NCBI GenBank assembly: GCA_002007405.1
Contig: JYIN01000003.1
Coordinates: 1 to 64,000 of the forward strand
Source: Gammaproteobacteria bacterium Gsub
Lineage (GTDB): Bacteria; Pseudomonadota; Gammaproteobacteria; PS1; Pseudothioglobaceae
Reading direction: 5' to 3'
Length of the DNA stretch: 64,000 bases
Positions 1 through 6,806 of this stretch are shown piece after piece. Each line of letters opens with the position of its first letter. Within the stretch, counting starts at the first letter, position 1. Below the pieces are notes generated by a model. The model was not told the origin of the DNA. It searched no databases and was given only the letters and a program-made list of their open reading frames with translations. Made by a program: the position numbers and the translations under genes.

Positions 1-64
1 ATTTTAGGCACCGAGTTAAATCATCGGGGCGGTTTAAAGTAGGGATGATTAGGGTGGTTTGCAT
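1..64 (-). CDS. Glycosyltransferase family 2, N-terminal fragment (runs off the window)
   Basis: An ATG at 64 to 62 on the minus strand opens a frame that stays open to the window edge. It reads MQTTLIIPTLNRPDDLTRCL, the typical first beta strand of GT-A fold family 2 glycosyltransferases (hydrophobic strand, then PTxNRxxxL). Only about 21 residues are visible, so the sugar donor and acceptor cannot be guessed. The start lies 3 bases beyond the stop of the preceding gene, so the two are probably cotranscribed in a surface glycan cluster that continues to the left. Confidence 0.6.
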   Translation of the reverse strand, partial: MQTTLIIPTLNRPDDLTRCLK

Positions 65-67
65 GGT

Positions 68-1045
68 TTATTTGTTCCAAACTGATAATTTTATCGGGTG
101 TACATACAGCATATTTTTAGGAAAATCTTTTATTAAATCGGGTAGATTATTTTGGAATTTTTTATGTAATGACGGCACTCTTTCTTCTGGTACTTGATAA
201 CCAGTATTCTCATGCTGGACAATATGAGCATCCATCAACACCAATGCAGTGGGAATGGCAATCTCAGCAAACAAATTGGCTGCAGAAAATACGCCGCAAT
301 AATAACCAAATTCTTCAATCTTGGCACTTGAGACAATCACAATATCACTATAACCACAAGCAAGCGGATAATCAATAGTGTAATTATGGCGTCTATTCCG
401 CTGCCAATATTGAAACACGCGATAGAATAAGCCAAACAGAACATAACCTATCTTCTGGGTAAAATTTAAAAATTTTATGTTTTGGCTAAATTTATTAAAA
501 TATTCGCGGATGACTTGGAGATACGCTGATTTGATTTTTTTCTTAAAATGCTTGGTTTGTAGATTGTGGTTTTTAAATAATTGCACTGCCTCATCATAGG
601 TAGGCAGGTTTTTTAATTCCTCTAAACCCTTTTTACTTCTTAAATCAGGAAATTCATAAGCCCAAGGGTTCCACTGAAACCACAGTATTTCCCGATTATT
701 TTCATCTACTAAATTTTTGATTTTGTGTAGATAACAATCATCCCCACTCAATTTAAAAAAATCTTGATAATTGTCTTCATCAATGGCAGGGTTTAACAAA
801 AGATCATCAGCAATAAAGAGGTAATGGCTGATATTTTTTTGATAATAATCTTTTAAACCTTGGGCAATATAGCCCTGAAAATAATAAGAATTGTCATAAA
901 CCGCGCTTACATTTTCTTTATTCCCTTGATAAAAAGGCATTAAATGATGAATATGGCTAAATCTTTGTTGATAGATTTTTTCAATAATGGCGATGTTTTT
1001 AGGGTATTTGTGATTGTAGATTACAACTAATAGGGGTTTTTGCAT
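68..1045 (-). CDS. Putative glycan biosynthesis protein, glycosyltransferase-like
   Basis: A 325-residue protein without signal peptide or clear membrane span. It opens with a hydrophobic strand (KPLLVVIYNHKY) and near residue 90 has HYLFIADDLLLNP, a strand ending in two aspartates that resembles the metal and nucleotide-sugar site of GT-A glycosyltransferases. Residues 200-260 are rich in aromatic and basic residues. I do not recognise a specific family. Its partner is the family 2 glycosyltransferase starting 3 bases downstream, so a role in polysaccharide or lipopolysaccharide assembly is inferred from context. The function call is weak, but the frame is long and looks like a real gene. 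Confidence 0.55.
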   Translation of the reverse strand: MQKPLLVVIYNHKYPKNIAIIEKIYQQRFSHIHHLMPFYQGNKENVSAVYDNSYYFQGYIAQGLKDYYQKNISHYLFIADDLLLNPAIDEDNYQDFFKLSGDDCYLHKIKNLVDENNREILWFQWNPWAYEFPDLRSKKGLEELKNLPTYDEAVQLFKNHNLQTKHFKKKIKSAYLQVIREYFNKFSQNIKFLNFTQKIGYVLFGLFYRVFQYWQRNRRHNYTIDYPLACGYSDIVIVSSAKIEEFGYYCGVFSAANLFAEIAIPTALVLMDAHIVQHENTGYQVPEERVPSLHKKFQNNLPDLIKDFPKNMLYVHPIKLSVWNK

Positions 1046-1224
1046 GTCAAGCCTTTAAAATTTACTAGATTTAAGATTTTGCTATCTTTTGTGTGTAGAA
1101 CGCTATTTATTTGGGTCTTAGCTATGGGCGACTCTTTTCTAAAATTTTCAGGCAAAAATTTTAGATAAATTTTGCCCTCTATTATTAAACCTAACTCACA
1201 TTCTTTAAGGTGTAATTTAAACAT
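1027..1224 (-). CDS. Small hypothetical protein
   Basis: A frame of about 65 codons that overlaps the start of the downstream glycan gene by 19 bases. The longest frame starts at 1236, but the AAGGA motif touches that ATG, while the ATG at 1224 lies 12 bases after it. The product (MFKLHLKECELGLIIEGKIY and onward) is basic and has no motif I know. It could be a leader peptide coupled to translation of the downstream gene, a degraded gene, or chance in AT-rich DNA. Confidence 0.3.
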   Translation of the reverse strand: MFKLHLKECELGLIIEGKIYLKFLPENFRKESPIAKTQINSVLHTKDSKILNLVNFKGLTCKNPY

Positions 1225-1236
1225 ATTTTTATTCAT

Positions 1237-1489
1237 TCCTTAAAATTTTTACCAATCTAGTTTTAACATATCCAAAAACGATTCAAGTTACCCTTAATCT
1301 GATAATGCAAAAAATACCAAAGATATTGGAAAATTAGCATTGTTATTTAGTGCAAAAAATAGCATTGTTATAAATAAAAACAGATCACATTAAAGTATTG
1401 ATGATTTTATGTTTTAGATTTTTTCTTGTAGATGAAAATTTTAATATTACCAAAAATAACAGTAATGATACAATCTGGTTTTTTTTATT
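1237..1489. other. AT-rich intergenic region with short direct repeats
   Basis: No convincing frame on either strand. Two 12-base direct repeats (TAGCATTGTTAT) lie at 1335-1346 and 1360-1371, and an 11-base sequence (TGCAAAAAATA) occurs at 1306-1316 and 1351-1361, giving an interleaved pattern. The region holds divergent promoters for the small frame to the left and the tRNA to the right. I see no terminator hairpin or known operator. Confidence 0.5.
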
Positions 1490-1495
1490 TATAAT
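1466..1495 (+). promoter_or_regulatory. Probable sigma-70 promoter of the tRNA gene
   Basis: A perfect -10 hexamer TATAAT lies at 1490-1495. The best -35 candidate is TGATAC at 1466-1471, 18 bases upstream and a weak match. Transcription would begin within a base or two of the mature tRNA 5' end at 1502, leaving little or no leader, which is unusual for a tRNA. Confidence 0.4.
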
Positions 1496-1501
1496 AGTCC
1501 T

Positions 1502-1579
1502 GTCGCGTTCGTCTAGGCTGGCCCAGGACCCCAGAATTTTATTCTGGTAACAAGAGTTCAAATCTCTTACGCGACGCCA
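1502..1579 (+). tRNA. tRNA with Glu-type body and UUU (Lys) anticodon
   Basis: All four arms fold cleanly: acceptor GTCGCGT/ACGCGAC, D stem GTCT/GGAC, anticodon stem CCAGA/TCTGG, T stem AAGAG/CTCTT with loop TTCAAAT, discriminator G and an encoded CCA. The anticodon loop is ATTTTAT, so the anticodon reads UUU, which decodes lysine. The rest resembles bacterial tRNA-Glu: TCGTCTAG after the acceptor, GCCCAGGAC in the D arm, a TAAC variable loop and G73. Bacterial tRNA-Lys normally has a GCTC/GAGC D stem and A73. Relative to E. coli tRNA-Glu the D loop is two bases longer and position 36 is U instead of C. It sits 21 bases before rluD. The gene is structurally intact; its amino acid is uncertain. 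Confidence 0.85.
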
Positions 1580-1600
1580 AAAATTCTCGTATATCTTTGT

Positions 1601-2545
1601 ATGAATACATTAAATATTATTATTCCCAACCGATTGATTGGGCAACGCGTTGATGTTGCAATAGCAACTATGTTACCTGATTATTCGCGTTCTAAAATTA
1701 CCGCATGGCTACATTCTAATCAAGCTGTGGCTAACAAAAAACCCTTAAAACCTAAGACAAAAATAACAGGTGGCGAGGTGATAACATTAACCATTAAAAA
1801 CGAAAAAATCAACACTTGGCGGGCGGAAAATATCCCTCTAAACATAATTTTTGCAGACGACGATATTATTGTCATTAACAAACCTGCTGGCTTGGTTACC
1901 CACCCAGGTGCGGGCAATTCAAGTGGCACTTTGGCAAATGCTTTGCTATATTTTGATCCCAATTTGGCTAATTTAGACCGCGCTGGCATTGTCCATAGGT
2001 TGGATAAAAATACCTCAGGTTTGCTGGTGGTGGCGCGCAGTAAATTGGCACAAAAAAACCTGAGCGAACAATTACAAGCCCACCAAATTTCGCGCCAATA
2101 TTGTGCTATTATCTACGGACACATGATTTCTGGTGGTAGCATTGATGCCCCAATTGGACGCGACCCCAGAGACCGAACCAAACAAGCGGTGGTTGAGTCA
2201 GGCAAACCAGCGCTGACCCATTATCGTATTATTGAGCGTTTTGCCCATCATACCCATATCAAAGTTATTTTAAAAACAGGACGCACTCACCAAATCCGAG
2301 TTCATCTCTCTCACATCGGCTACCCTCTAATTGCCGATACTACATACGGCGGCAAGATTCGTTTCCCCAAAGGCGCACATAAAAATCTAAAATACACCTT
2401 GAAAAATTTCAAACGCCAAGCCCTACATGCCCAAAAACTCAGCCTCAGCCATCCAATATCAGACATAAAAATGTCATGGACAGTCCCCTTACCAAATGAT
2501 ATGCAAACCCTTCTCAAATCTTGTAAAGAATATGATATTTCCTAA
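1601..2545 (+). CDS. rluD: Ribosomal large subunit pseudouridine synthase D
   Basis: 314 residues, the usual length. RluD makes pseudouridines 1911, 1915 and 1917 in helix 69 of 23S rRNA and helps late 50S assembly. An S4 RNA-binding domain covers about residues 1-75 (RLIGQRVDVAIATMLPDYSR). The catalytic motif HRLDKNTSGLL follows, with the nucleophile at Asp135. The late motif GRTHQIRVHL is typical of the RluA/RluC/RluD group. The S4 domain and the pgeF gene overlapping its 3' end match the rluD-pgeF order common in gammaproteobacteria, which favours RluD over RluA or RluC. No clear Shine-Dalgarno sequence precedes the ATG. Confidence 0.93.
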   Translation: MNTLNIIIPNRLIGQRVDVAIATMLPDYSRSKITAWLHSNQAVANKKPLKPKTKITGGEVITLTIKNEKINTWRAENIPLNIIFADDDIIVINKPAGLVTHPGAGNSSGTLANALLYFDPNLANLDRAGIVHRLDKNTSGLLVVARSKLAQKNLSEQLQAHQISRQYCAIIYGHMISGGSIDAPIGRDPRDRTKQAVVESGKPALTHYRIIERFAHHTHIKVILKTGRTHQIRVHLSHIGYPLIADTTYGGKIRFPKGAHKNLKYTLKNFKRQALHAQKLSLSHPISDIKMSWTVPLPNDMQTLLKSCKEYDIS

Positions 2546-3233
2546 AAATGTTAAATACCTCACCACCCCAAGATATTTATCGGGCGGTGCCAGCACTGGT
2601 AATTACGCCAATTTTAATTTAGCCACTTACACGGGTGATGATAAGAATGCGGTTAATGCCAACCGCGCTTTGCTTAAGCAGCATTTTAACCTACCCATAG
2701 AACCAAAATGGATAACCCAAACCCATTCTCATATTTGTTTAGATGCCAGTAGTAGCGAGTGTGTCGGAGACGCAGTAGTTACCACAAAAAAACACACGCC
2801 CTGTGCAATAATGACTGCAGATTGTTTGCCGATTTTCGCCGCCAATACAACAGCCACCAAAGTGGGCATTGCTCATGCAGGCTGGCAGGGGATTCTCAAT
2901 GGGGTGATTGAATCTTTTATTAGTCAATTTAAAGCGGGTGATTTACAGATTCATTTTGGTGCCGCGATTTCTCAGCCTAATTTGATAATTGACACTCAAA
3001 TATATACCCAATTTATTAACAAAAATCCAAAACTTGCGAACGCCTTCACCTCTGAGGACGGTAAATATCAACTAAATATCTACCAAGCTGCCCAAATTAT
3101 TCTTAACAATCTAGGGGTTAAATCCATCACTGGTGGTGGTGAATGCACCTTCGCCCAAGCAAATAAATATTTTTCTTACCGCCGAGACGGCGCTAAATCA
3201 GGGCGTATGGCACACCTCATCTGGCTTGAATAG
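2532..3233 (+). CDS. pgeF: Peptidoglycan editing factor / multicopper-type polyphenol oxidoreductase
   Basis: A 233-residue protein of the YfiH/LACC1/PgeF family, called laccase-domain proteins. In E. coli PgeF keeps UDP-MurNAc from receiving L-serine in place of L-alanine, and family members also act on purine nucleosides. Metal-site motifs are visible: TQTHSH, MTADCLPI and AHAGWQG, holding the conserved His-Cys-His set. The frame could open at 2496, but the family N-terminus (MIFPKNVKYLTTPRYLSGG) fits the ATG at 2532, which overlaps the rluD stop by 14 bases and suggests coupled translation. It ends with the typical SYRRDGxxSGRMAHLIWL. Confidence 0.9.
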   Translation: MIFPKNVKYLTTPRYLSGGASTGNYANFNLATYTGDDKNAVNANRALLKQHFNLPIEPKWITQTHSHICLDASSSECVGDAVVTTKKHTPCAIMTADCLPIFAANTTATKVGIAHAGWQGILNGVIESFISQFKAGDLQIHFGAAISQPNLIIDTQIYTQFINKNPKLANAFTSEDGKYQLNIYQAAQIILNNLGVKSITGGGECTFAQANKYFSYRRDGAKSGRMAHLIWLE

Positions 3234-3526
3234 ACGGCAAACAGAAAACGCAATAAAACAAGCAAAACCAACCCACACCCGCTATTCATTAGCATCCAAA
3301 ATCTTACTTTACTGCACAGTAAAAAAGCCTTCTACGATGAGATGTAGCGAAGCCAAGCTTATTTTGGAGATTGGGGGGGAGCGGCAAGACGCCCATCACT
3401 TATTCTCATACAGACGATAAGTATAATAATTACATAACGGGAATGCTAAATAAAAAAATAACCCACAATCATCCCTGAGGGGGCGAAACCCAAAGCCTAA
3501 GCCACAAAAAACACCTCACTCAATTA
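3234..3526. other. Intergenic region between convergent genes
   Basis: The 3' ends of pgeF and the S24-like gene face each other across this stretch. A short plus-strand frame continues from inside pgeF to 3420, but its composition is that of read-through. A perfect inverted repeat TTTACTG/CAGTAAA with a two-base loop lies near 3307-3323 and is followed by A residues on the plus strand, so it would work as a weak terminator only for minus-strand transcription. Nothing else is recognised. Confidence 0.5.
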
Positions 3527-3946
3527 TTATTTCGGCGCTTTATTCTCTTTATCTTTTACCTTGCCACTGATGTTAAAATCCATCACCATAGTGGTTTTAT
3601 TCAAATGATAATAATGCAGTGGCTTTTGCCTGCGTTGTTTTTGTTGCACCACACAGCCCAACATTTCAAATTCGCCAAGCAATTCTATATCGTCATACTT
3701 AGTATTCAAACTCACTAAAAATTTCCGCCCGCCACGCTCTAAATATTGGCGAAAATACAACTCATTTTCAAACCGTACAATAATATAAGCGTGGTTGTGA
3801 ATTGCCATCCCAGGGTCGATAATAATAATGCAGTTTTCGCTAAACTCTGGCTGCATATAATCTCCCAAATTTTGCAAAGCAAACGGCTCAGAGTTAGTGG
3901 CACAACTGCTTTCAAATAATTCTTTTGAGGTTTCTAAATCTGACAT
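3527..3946 (-). CDS. S24/LexA-like fold protein lacking the catalytic dyad
   Basis: A 139-residue protein. The stretch from about residue 18 to 105 follows the peptidase S24 (LexA C-terminal) plan: PFALQNLGDYMQPEF, then IIIIDPGMAIHNHAYIIVRF, then ELYFRQYLERGGRKFLVSLN. In active LexA or UmuD relatives the first motif is GDSMxP with the nucleophilic serine and the later strand carries the catalytic lysine (VKRL). Here the serine position is Tyr30 and the lysine position appears to be Gln. There is no N-terminal helix-turn-helix. The start is the ATG at 3946, which overlaps the mutM stop by 13 bases; the upstream in-frame TTG at 3955 is less likely. A binding or scaffold role is possible, but function is unknown. 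Confidence 0.65.
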   Translation of the reverse strand: MSDLETSKELFESSCATNSEPFALQNLGDYMQPEFSENCIIIIDPGMAIHNHAYIIVRFENELYFRQYLERGGRKFLVSLNTKYDDIELLGEFEMLGCVVQQKQRRQKPLHYYHLNKTTMVMDFNISGKVKDKENKAPK

Positions 3947-4743
3947 TGGGGGCAATAAAATGTGGCGCGTTGGTTTTGGGTAATCCGTGTTATTTTACCA
4001 TTGCAAATAAAGCAAGGTTTATTTTCACGCCCATACACATACAAATCCTGTGCAAAATAGCCGGGTGTGCCATCAATTTTGGTAAAATCTTGTAGTGTTG
4101 TACCACCTGCTAAAATCGCCTCACTCAGTGTGCTTTTAATATTTTGGGTTAATAACTGATAACATTTCTTTGTCACCTTACCCGCTGGTCGGCGTGGGTC
4201 AATCCTAGATTTAAACAAACTCTCGCAAGCATAAATATTTCCCACGCCGACCACCACCTTGCTATTCATAATAAACGCCTTAATGGCCAAGTGTTTTTTG
4301 CGTGACTTAGTATATAAATAATTCGCATCAAACTCATCTTCTAAAGGCTCTACCCCCAAATTATCCAGTAGTGGATGTATGCCATTGGTCGAGAACAACA
4401 CCGCACCAAACCGCCGTGGGTCATTCAAACGCATACTTTTCCCATTTTCAAACACCAGCTCAAAATGATCATGTTTTTGTAATTCAACATTGCGATTAAC
4501 CACTCTAATTGACCCACTCATGCCTAAATGGATAATCAATATACCCACCTCAAATTCTATCAATAAATATTTCCCCCGCCGACCAACACCACATACCACC
4601 TGCCTTGCAAGTGTTGTGTTAAGATGAGTGGGTATTGCCCAACGCAGATTATCTCGCCATAAATACACCGCATCCACTACTTGCCCGACAATAAGTAGCA
4701 ACAGCCCATTTTTACTGGTTTCAACCTCGGGTAATTCAGGCAT
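3934..4743 (-). CDS. mutM: Formamidopyrimidine-DNA glycosylase
   Basis: 269 residues. MutM removes 8-oxoguanine and formamidopyrimidines and cuts the DNA backbone by beta,delta elimination. The start at 4743 gives MPELPEVET, where Pro2 is the catalytic nucleophile and Glu3 the acid; the longer frame from 4755 would bury Pro2 and is rejected. The beta-hairpin lysine lies in GRRGKYLLIE. The helix-two-turn-helix region reads VGVGNIYACESLF. A C-terminal zinc finger has the spacing C-x2-C-x16-C-x2-C (CFIC to CPQC). The S24-like gene overlaps its 3' end. All catalytic elements are present. Confidence 0.95.
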   Translation of the reverse strand: MPELPEVETSKNGLLLLIVGQVVDAVYLWRDNLRWAIPTHLNTTLARQVVCGVGRRGKYLLIEFEVGILIIHLGMSGSIRVVNRNVELQKHDHFELVFENGKSMRLNDPRRFGAVLFSTNGIHPLLDNLGVEPLEDEFDANYLYTKSRKKHLAIKAFIMNSKVVVGVGNIYACESLFKSRIDPRRPAGKVTKKCYQLLTQNIKSTLSEAILAGGTTLQDFTKIDGTPGYFAQDLYVYGRENKPCFICNGKITRITQNQRATFYCPQCQI

Positions 4744-4811
4744 TAAAAAAGGCAAACATCAAACTAAAAATACCTATTATAATAACTAACTTTTATAACC
4801 CTTGGAGAAAA

Positions 4812-5378
4812 ATGAGCTTTATCAATTCAGTAAAAGGTAAAATTTTAATTGGTTTTATCTTAGCAGTGATAGTTGTGATAGCAACCCAAATGCAAAACCA
4901 TTACGCCCTGACCGTATGGCTACATGTCTTAGCAGGCATTGTTTGGATTGGCTTACTGTATTATTTCAATTTTGTCCAAACCCCAGCAATGGCAGCTATT
5001 TTAAAAGATGAGCAAAGCCCTACAATTATCAGCCAATACATTGCCCCTTCAGCACTATTGTGGTTTCGCATGGCAGCTGCCACCACTTGGATTTTGGGCT
5101 TAATATTATTAGCTTTACAAGGTCGTGGTATGGGTGGCATTCTCAATGCCTTTATTTTTGCACCAGGAGATTTAATCATCGGTATTGGTACTTGGATGGG
5201 CACTATTATGGCATTTAATGTTTGGTTTATCATCTGGCCAAACCAGCAAAAAATTCTCGGTATCAAATCCGCATCAGACAGCGAAATTGCAACAGCCAAG
5301 AAAAACGCTGCTCTGGCATCATCCATCAATGTCATTTTATCCGTTCCTATGCTCTTGACCATGGTTGCTTGGCATTAA
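4812..5378 (+). CDS. PuuD-like integral membrane protein (urate oxidase N-terminal domain)
   Basis: 188 residues with four or five hydrophobic segments (about 10-27, 33-52, 80-103, 115-140, 168-186). Conserved patterns match the membrane domain of bacterial urate hydroxylase PuuD: HVLAGIVWIGLLYYFNFVQ, SALLWFRMAAATTWILG, GTIMAFNVWFIIWPNQQ and INVILSVPMLLTMVAWH. Full PuuD carries a C-terminal cytochrome c domain, which is absent here. Stand-alone membrane domains of this type are common in marine bacteria and their function is not settled, so urate oxidation should not be assumed. Conserved His38 could bind haem. A GGAG motif precedes the ATG and a terminator follows the stop. Confidence 0.7.
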   Translation: MSFINSVKGKILIGFILAVIVVIATQMQNHYALTVWLHVLAGIVWIGLLYYFNFVQTPAMAAILKDEQSPTIISQYIAPSALLWFRMAAATTWILGLILLALQGRGMGGILNAFIFAPGDLIIGIGTWMGTIMAFNVWFIIWPNQQKILGIKSASDSEIATAKKNAALASSINVILSVPMLLTMVAWH

Positions 5379-5400
5379 GTTCTTACCTAACCACTAAAAG

Positions 5401-5427
5401 CCGAGGCAAAAGTCTTCGGTTTTTTTA
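5401..5427 (+). terminator. Rho-independent terminator after the PuuD-like gene
   Basis: The sequence CCGAGGC-AAAA-GTCTTCGG forms a stem of about six base pairs including one G-U pair, followed at once by a run of seven T residues. It begins 22 bases after the stop of the membrane protein gene. Confidence 0.7.
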
Positions 5428-5824
5428 TCTAAAAAAACTTTGTATAATTATAAATAATCATCAAAACATCACCTCTCACCTACTTATTCTTGCGCAGTAA
5501 AATTCGACTTAAAGTCTGTATGAAACAATGCTCAACTTTTTGTCTTACGGTGGCAGCACCTCCCTAAACCCACAATAAAGTAGCAACAGCAAAATGGTTG
5601 TCTTCTCTACGCCTTGCCTAAGCAGTGTTTTATGTGAGTTTAGGTAGATTTTGAATGCCATGTTGTTTTTGCCTATTTTATGGTTTGGGGGAAAAGCCCA
5701 CAATTTTTAAAAAATGTTGTGATAAAAGACACAAAGCGTCTCACAAAAATATTTTTATAAAAAAAAAATAATAATGCTTTTTTATAGGTATACTGACAGT
5801 CTTAAATTATTCTTGGAGGAATGT
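5428..5824. other. Intergenic region upstream of the LolA-like gene
   Basis: About 400 AT-rich bases with no convincing frame. The right end carries a possible -10 box TATACT at 5789-5794 without a clear -35, then a strong ribosome-binding site GGAGG at 5815-5819. The short inverted pair AGAC/GTCT near 5725-5740 is not followed by a T run. I recognise no riboswitch or mobile-element remnant. Confidence 0.5.
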
Positions 5825-6775
5825 ATGAAATCTATAACTTTATCAGTTGCATTTGCAACTAGCCTTGTAACAGGTATTTCGGTAGCAACAGTATCTAAAA
5901 ATCTAGCTTATCCAACAGGTGCTGTATCAGCAAATGAGTTGGCAGCACAAACTTATTTTGTTAATCATTTTTACAGTTTTAATAATTATGGGATTGGCAA
6001 AAATGGTCAAGATATCACTGCACTTATTCTTCGGGATAAAGGCTCAGACCCACTCACATTGACCTTAGAGCGTTATCTTAATAACGCCCCTACAGCCAAA
6101 GGCGTCAATGCACAGGATTTAGCAGTTTTCCGCTCTGGAAAACTCAAAGGCACAGGAATGTTAATTACCGATTTTACTCAAGAAGGTAAATCCCAAGCTT
6201 ATGAAATCTACATTCCCTCAATTCGCAAAGTGCGGCGTTTTGCCCAGCCTGCGCGTGATGATGCTTGGGGTGGGTCAGATTTTACCTTCGGTGATGTTAC
6301 CCTGCGCAAACCTAAACATGAACGGCATGAGTTATTGGGTGAGGCAAAGTTCTCAGGCTGTTTAGAGATAATGAAGAACATTAAACGCAACAAACATACC
6401 CAAAATGCAGATATCAAAGCCGATTGTTCGGTCAATGGGAAAATGGTGTATAAACTCAAATCAAGCACTAAAGATGTTAATTGGTGGTATGACCATCGCA
6501 TCAGTTATATTGATAAAAAAACCTTTGCAGATTACCGTACCGAATATTTCAAAGATGGAAAACATATCAAAACCATTGATAGAAGCTGGATCTCAGCAGG
6601 TTTAAAAGATCCACGCTCAAGTTATTGGGGGTATTGGTATGGCAAGGATTTAGTTACTGGGCATGAAAGTTTAGCATTTATTCCAGCCAGTGTCAGTAAG
6701 GTTAATAATCAATATAAAAAGCGGAATTTATGGTCTACCAAAACCCTAAGAAGAATTCCTAAATCTATTAAATAA
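5825..6775 (+). CDS. LolA-like outer-membrane lipoprotein-sorting protein
   Basis: 316 residues starting at the ATG at 5825, which has GGAGG five bases upstream and opens a signal peptide (MKSITLSVAFATSLVTGISV). The frame could begin at 5774 but that start has no ribosome-binding site. The body matches the LolA-like family annotated as outer membrane lipoprotein-sorting protein: a central stretch of the form YEIYIPSIRKVRRF, then DDAWGGSDFTFGD. Such periplasmic proteins are often encoded beside DUF1302 or MMPL-type genes and are thought to move lipids or hydrophobic compounds across the periplasm. Here the DUF1302 gene follows 31 bases later. The cargo is unknown and no RND permease gene is adjacent. 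Confidence 0.75.
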   Translation: MKSITLSVAFATSLVTGISVATVSKNLAYPTGAVSANELAAQTYFVNHFYSFNNYGIGKNGQDITALILRDKGSDPLTLTLERYLNNAPTAKGVNAQDLAVFRSGKLKGTGMLITDFTQEGKSQAYEIYIPSIRKVRRFAQPARDDAWGGSDFTFGDVTLRKPKHERHELLGEAKFSGCLEIMKNIKRNKHTQNADIKADCSVNGKMVYKLKSSTKDVNWWYDHRISYIDKKTFADYRTEYFKDGKHIKTIDRSWISAGLKDPRSSYWGYWYGKDLVTGHESLAFIPASVSKVNNQYKKRNLWSTKTLRRIPKSIK

Positions 6776-6806
6776 CTGTAATAAAACTCACAAAAAGGAG
6801 AGAAAA

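Noticed and set aside
3133-3420. Plus-strand frame of 95 codons across the end of pgeF
   Set aside because: Most of it lies in another frame of pgeF, it has no ribosome-binding site and the tail has no known pattern.
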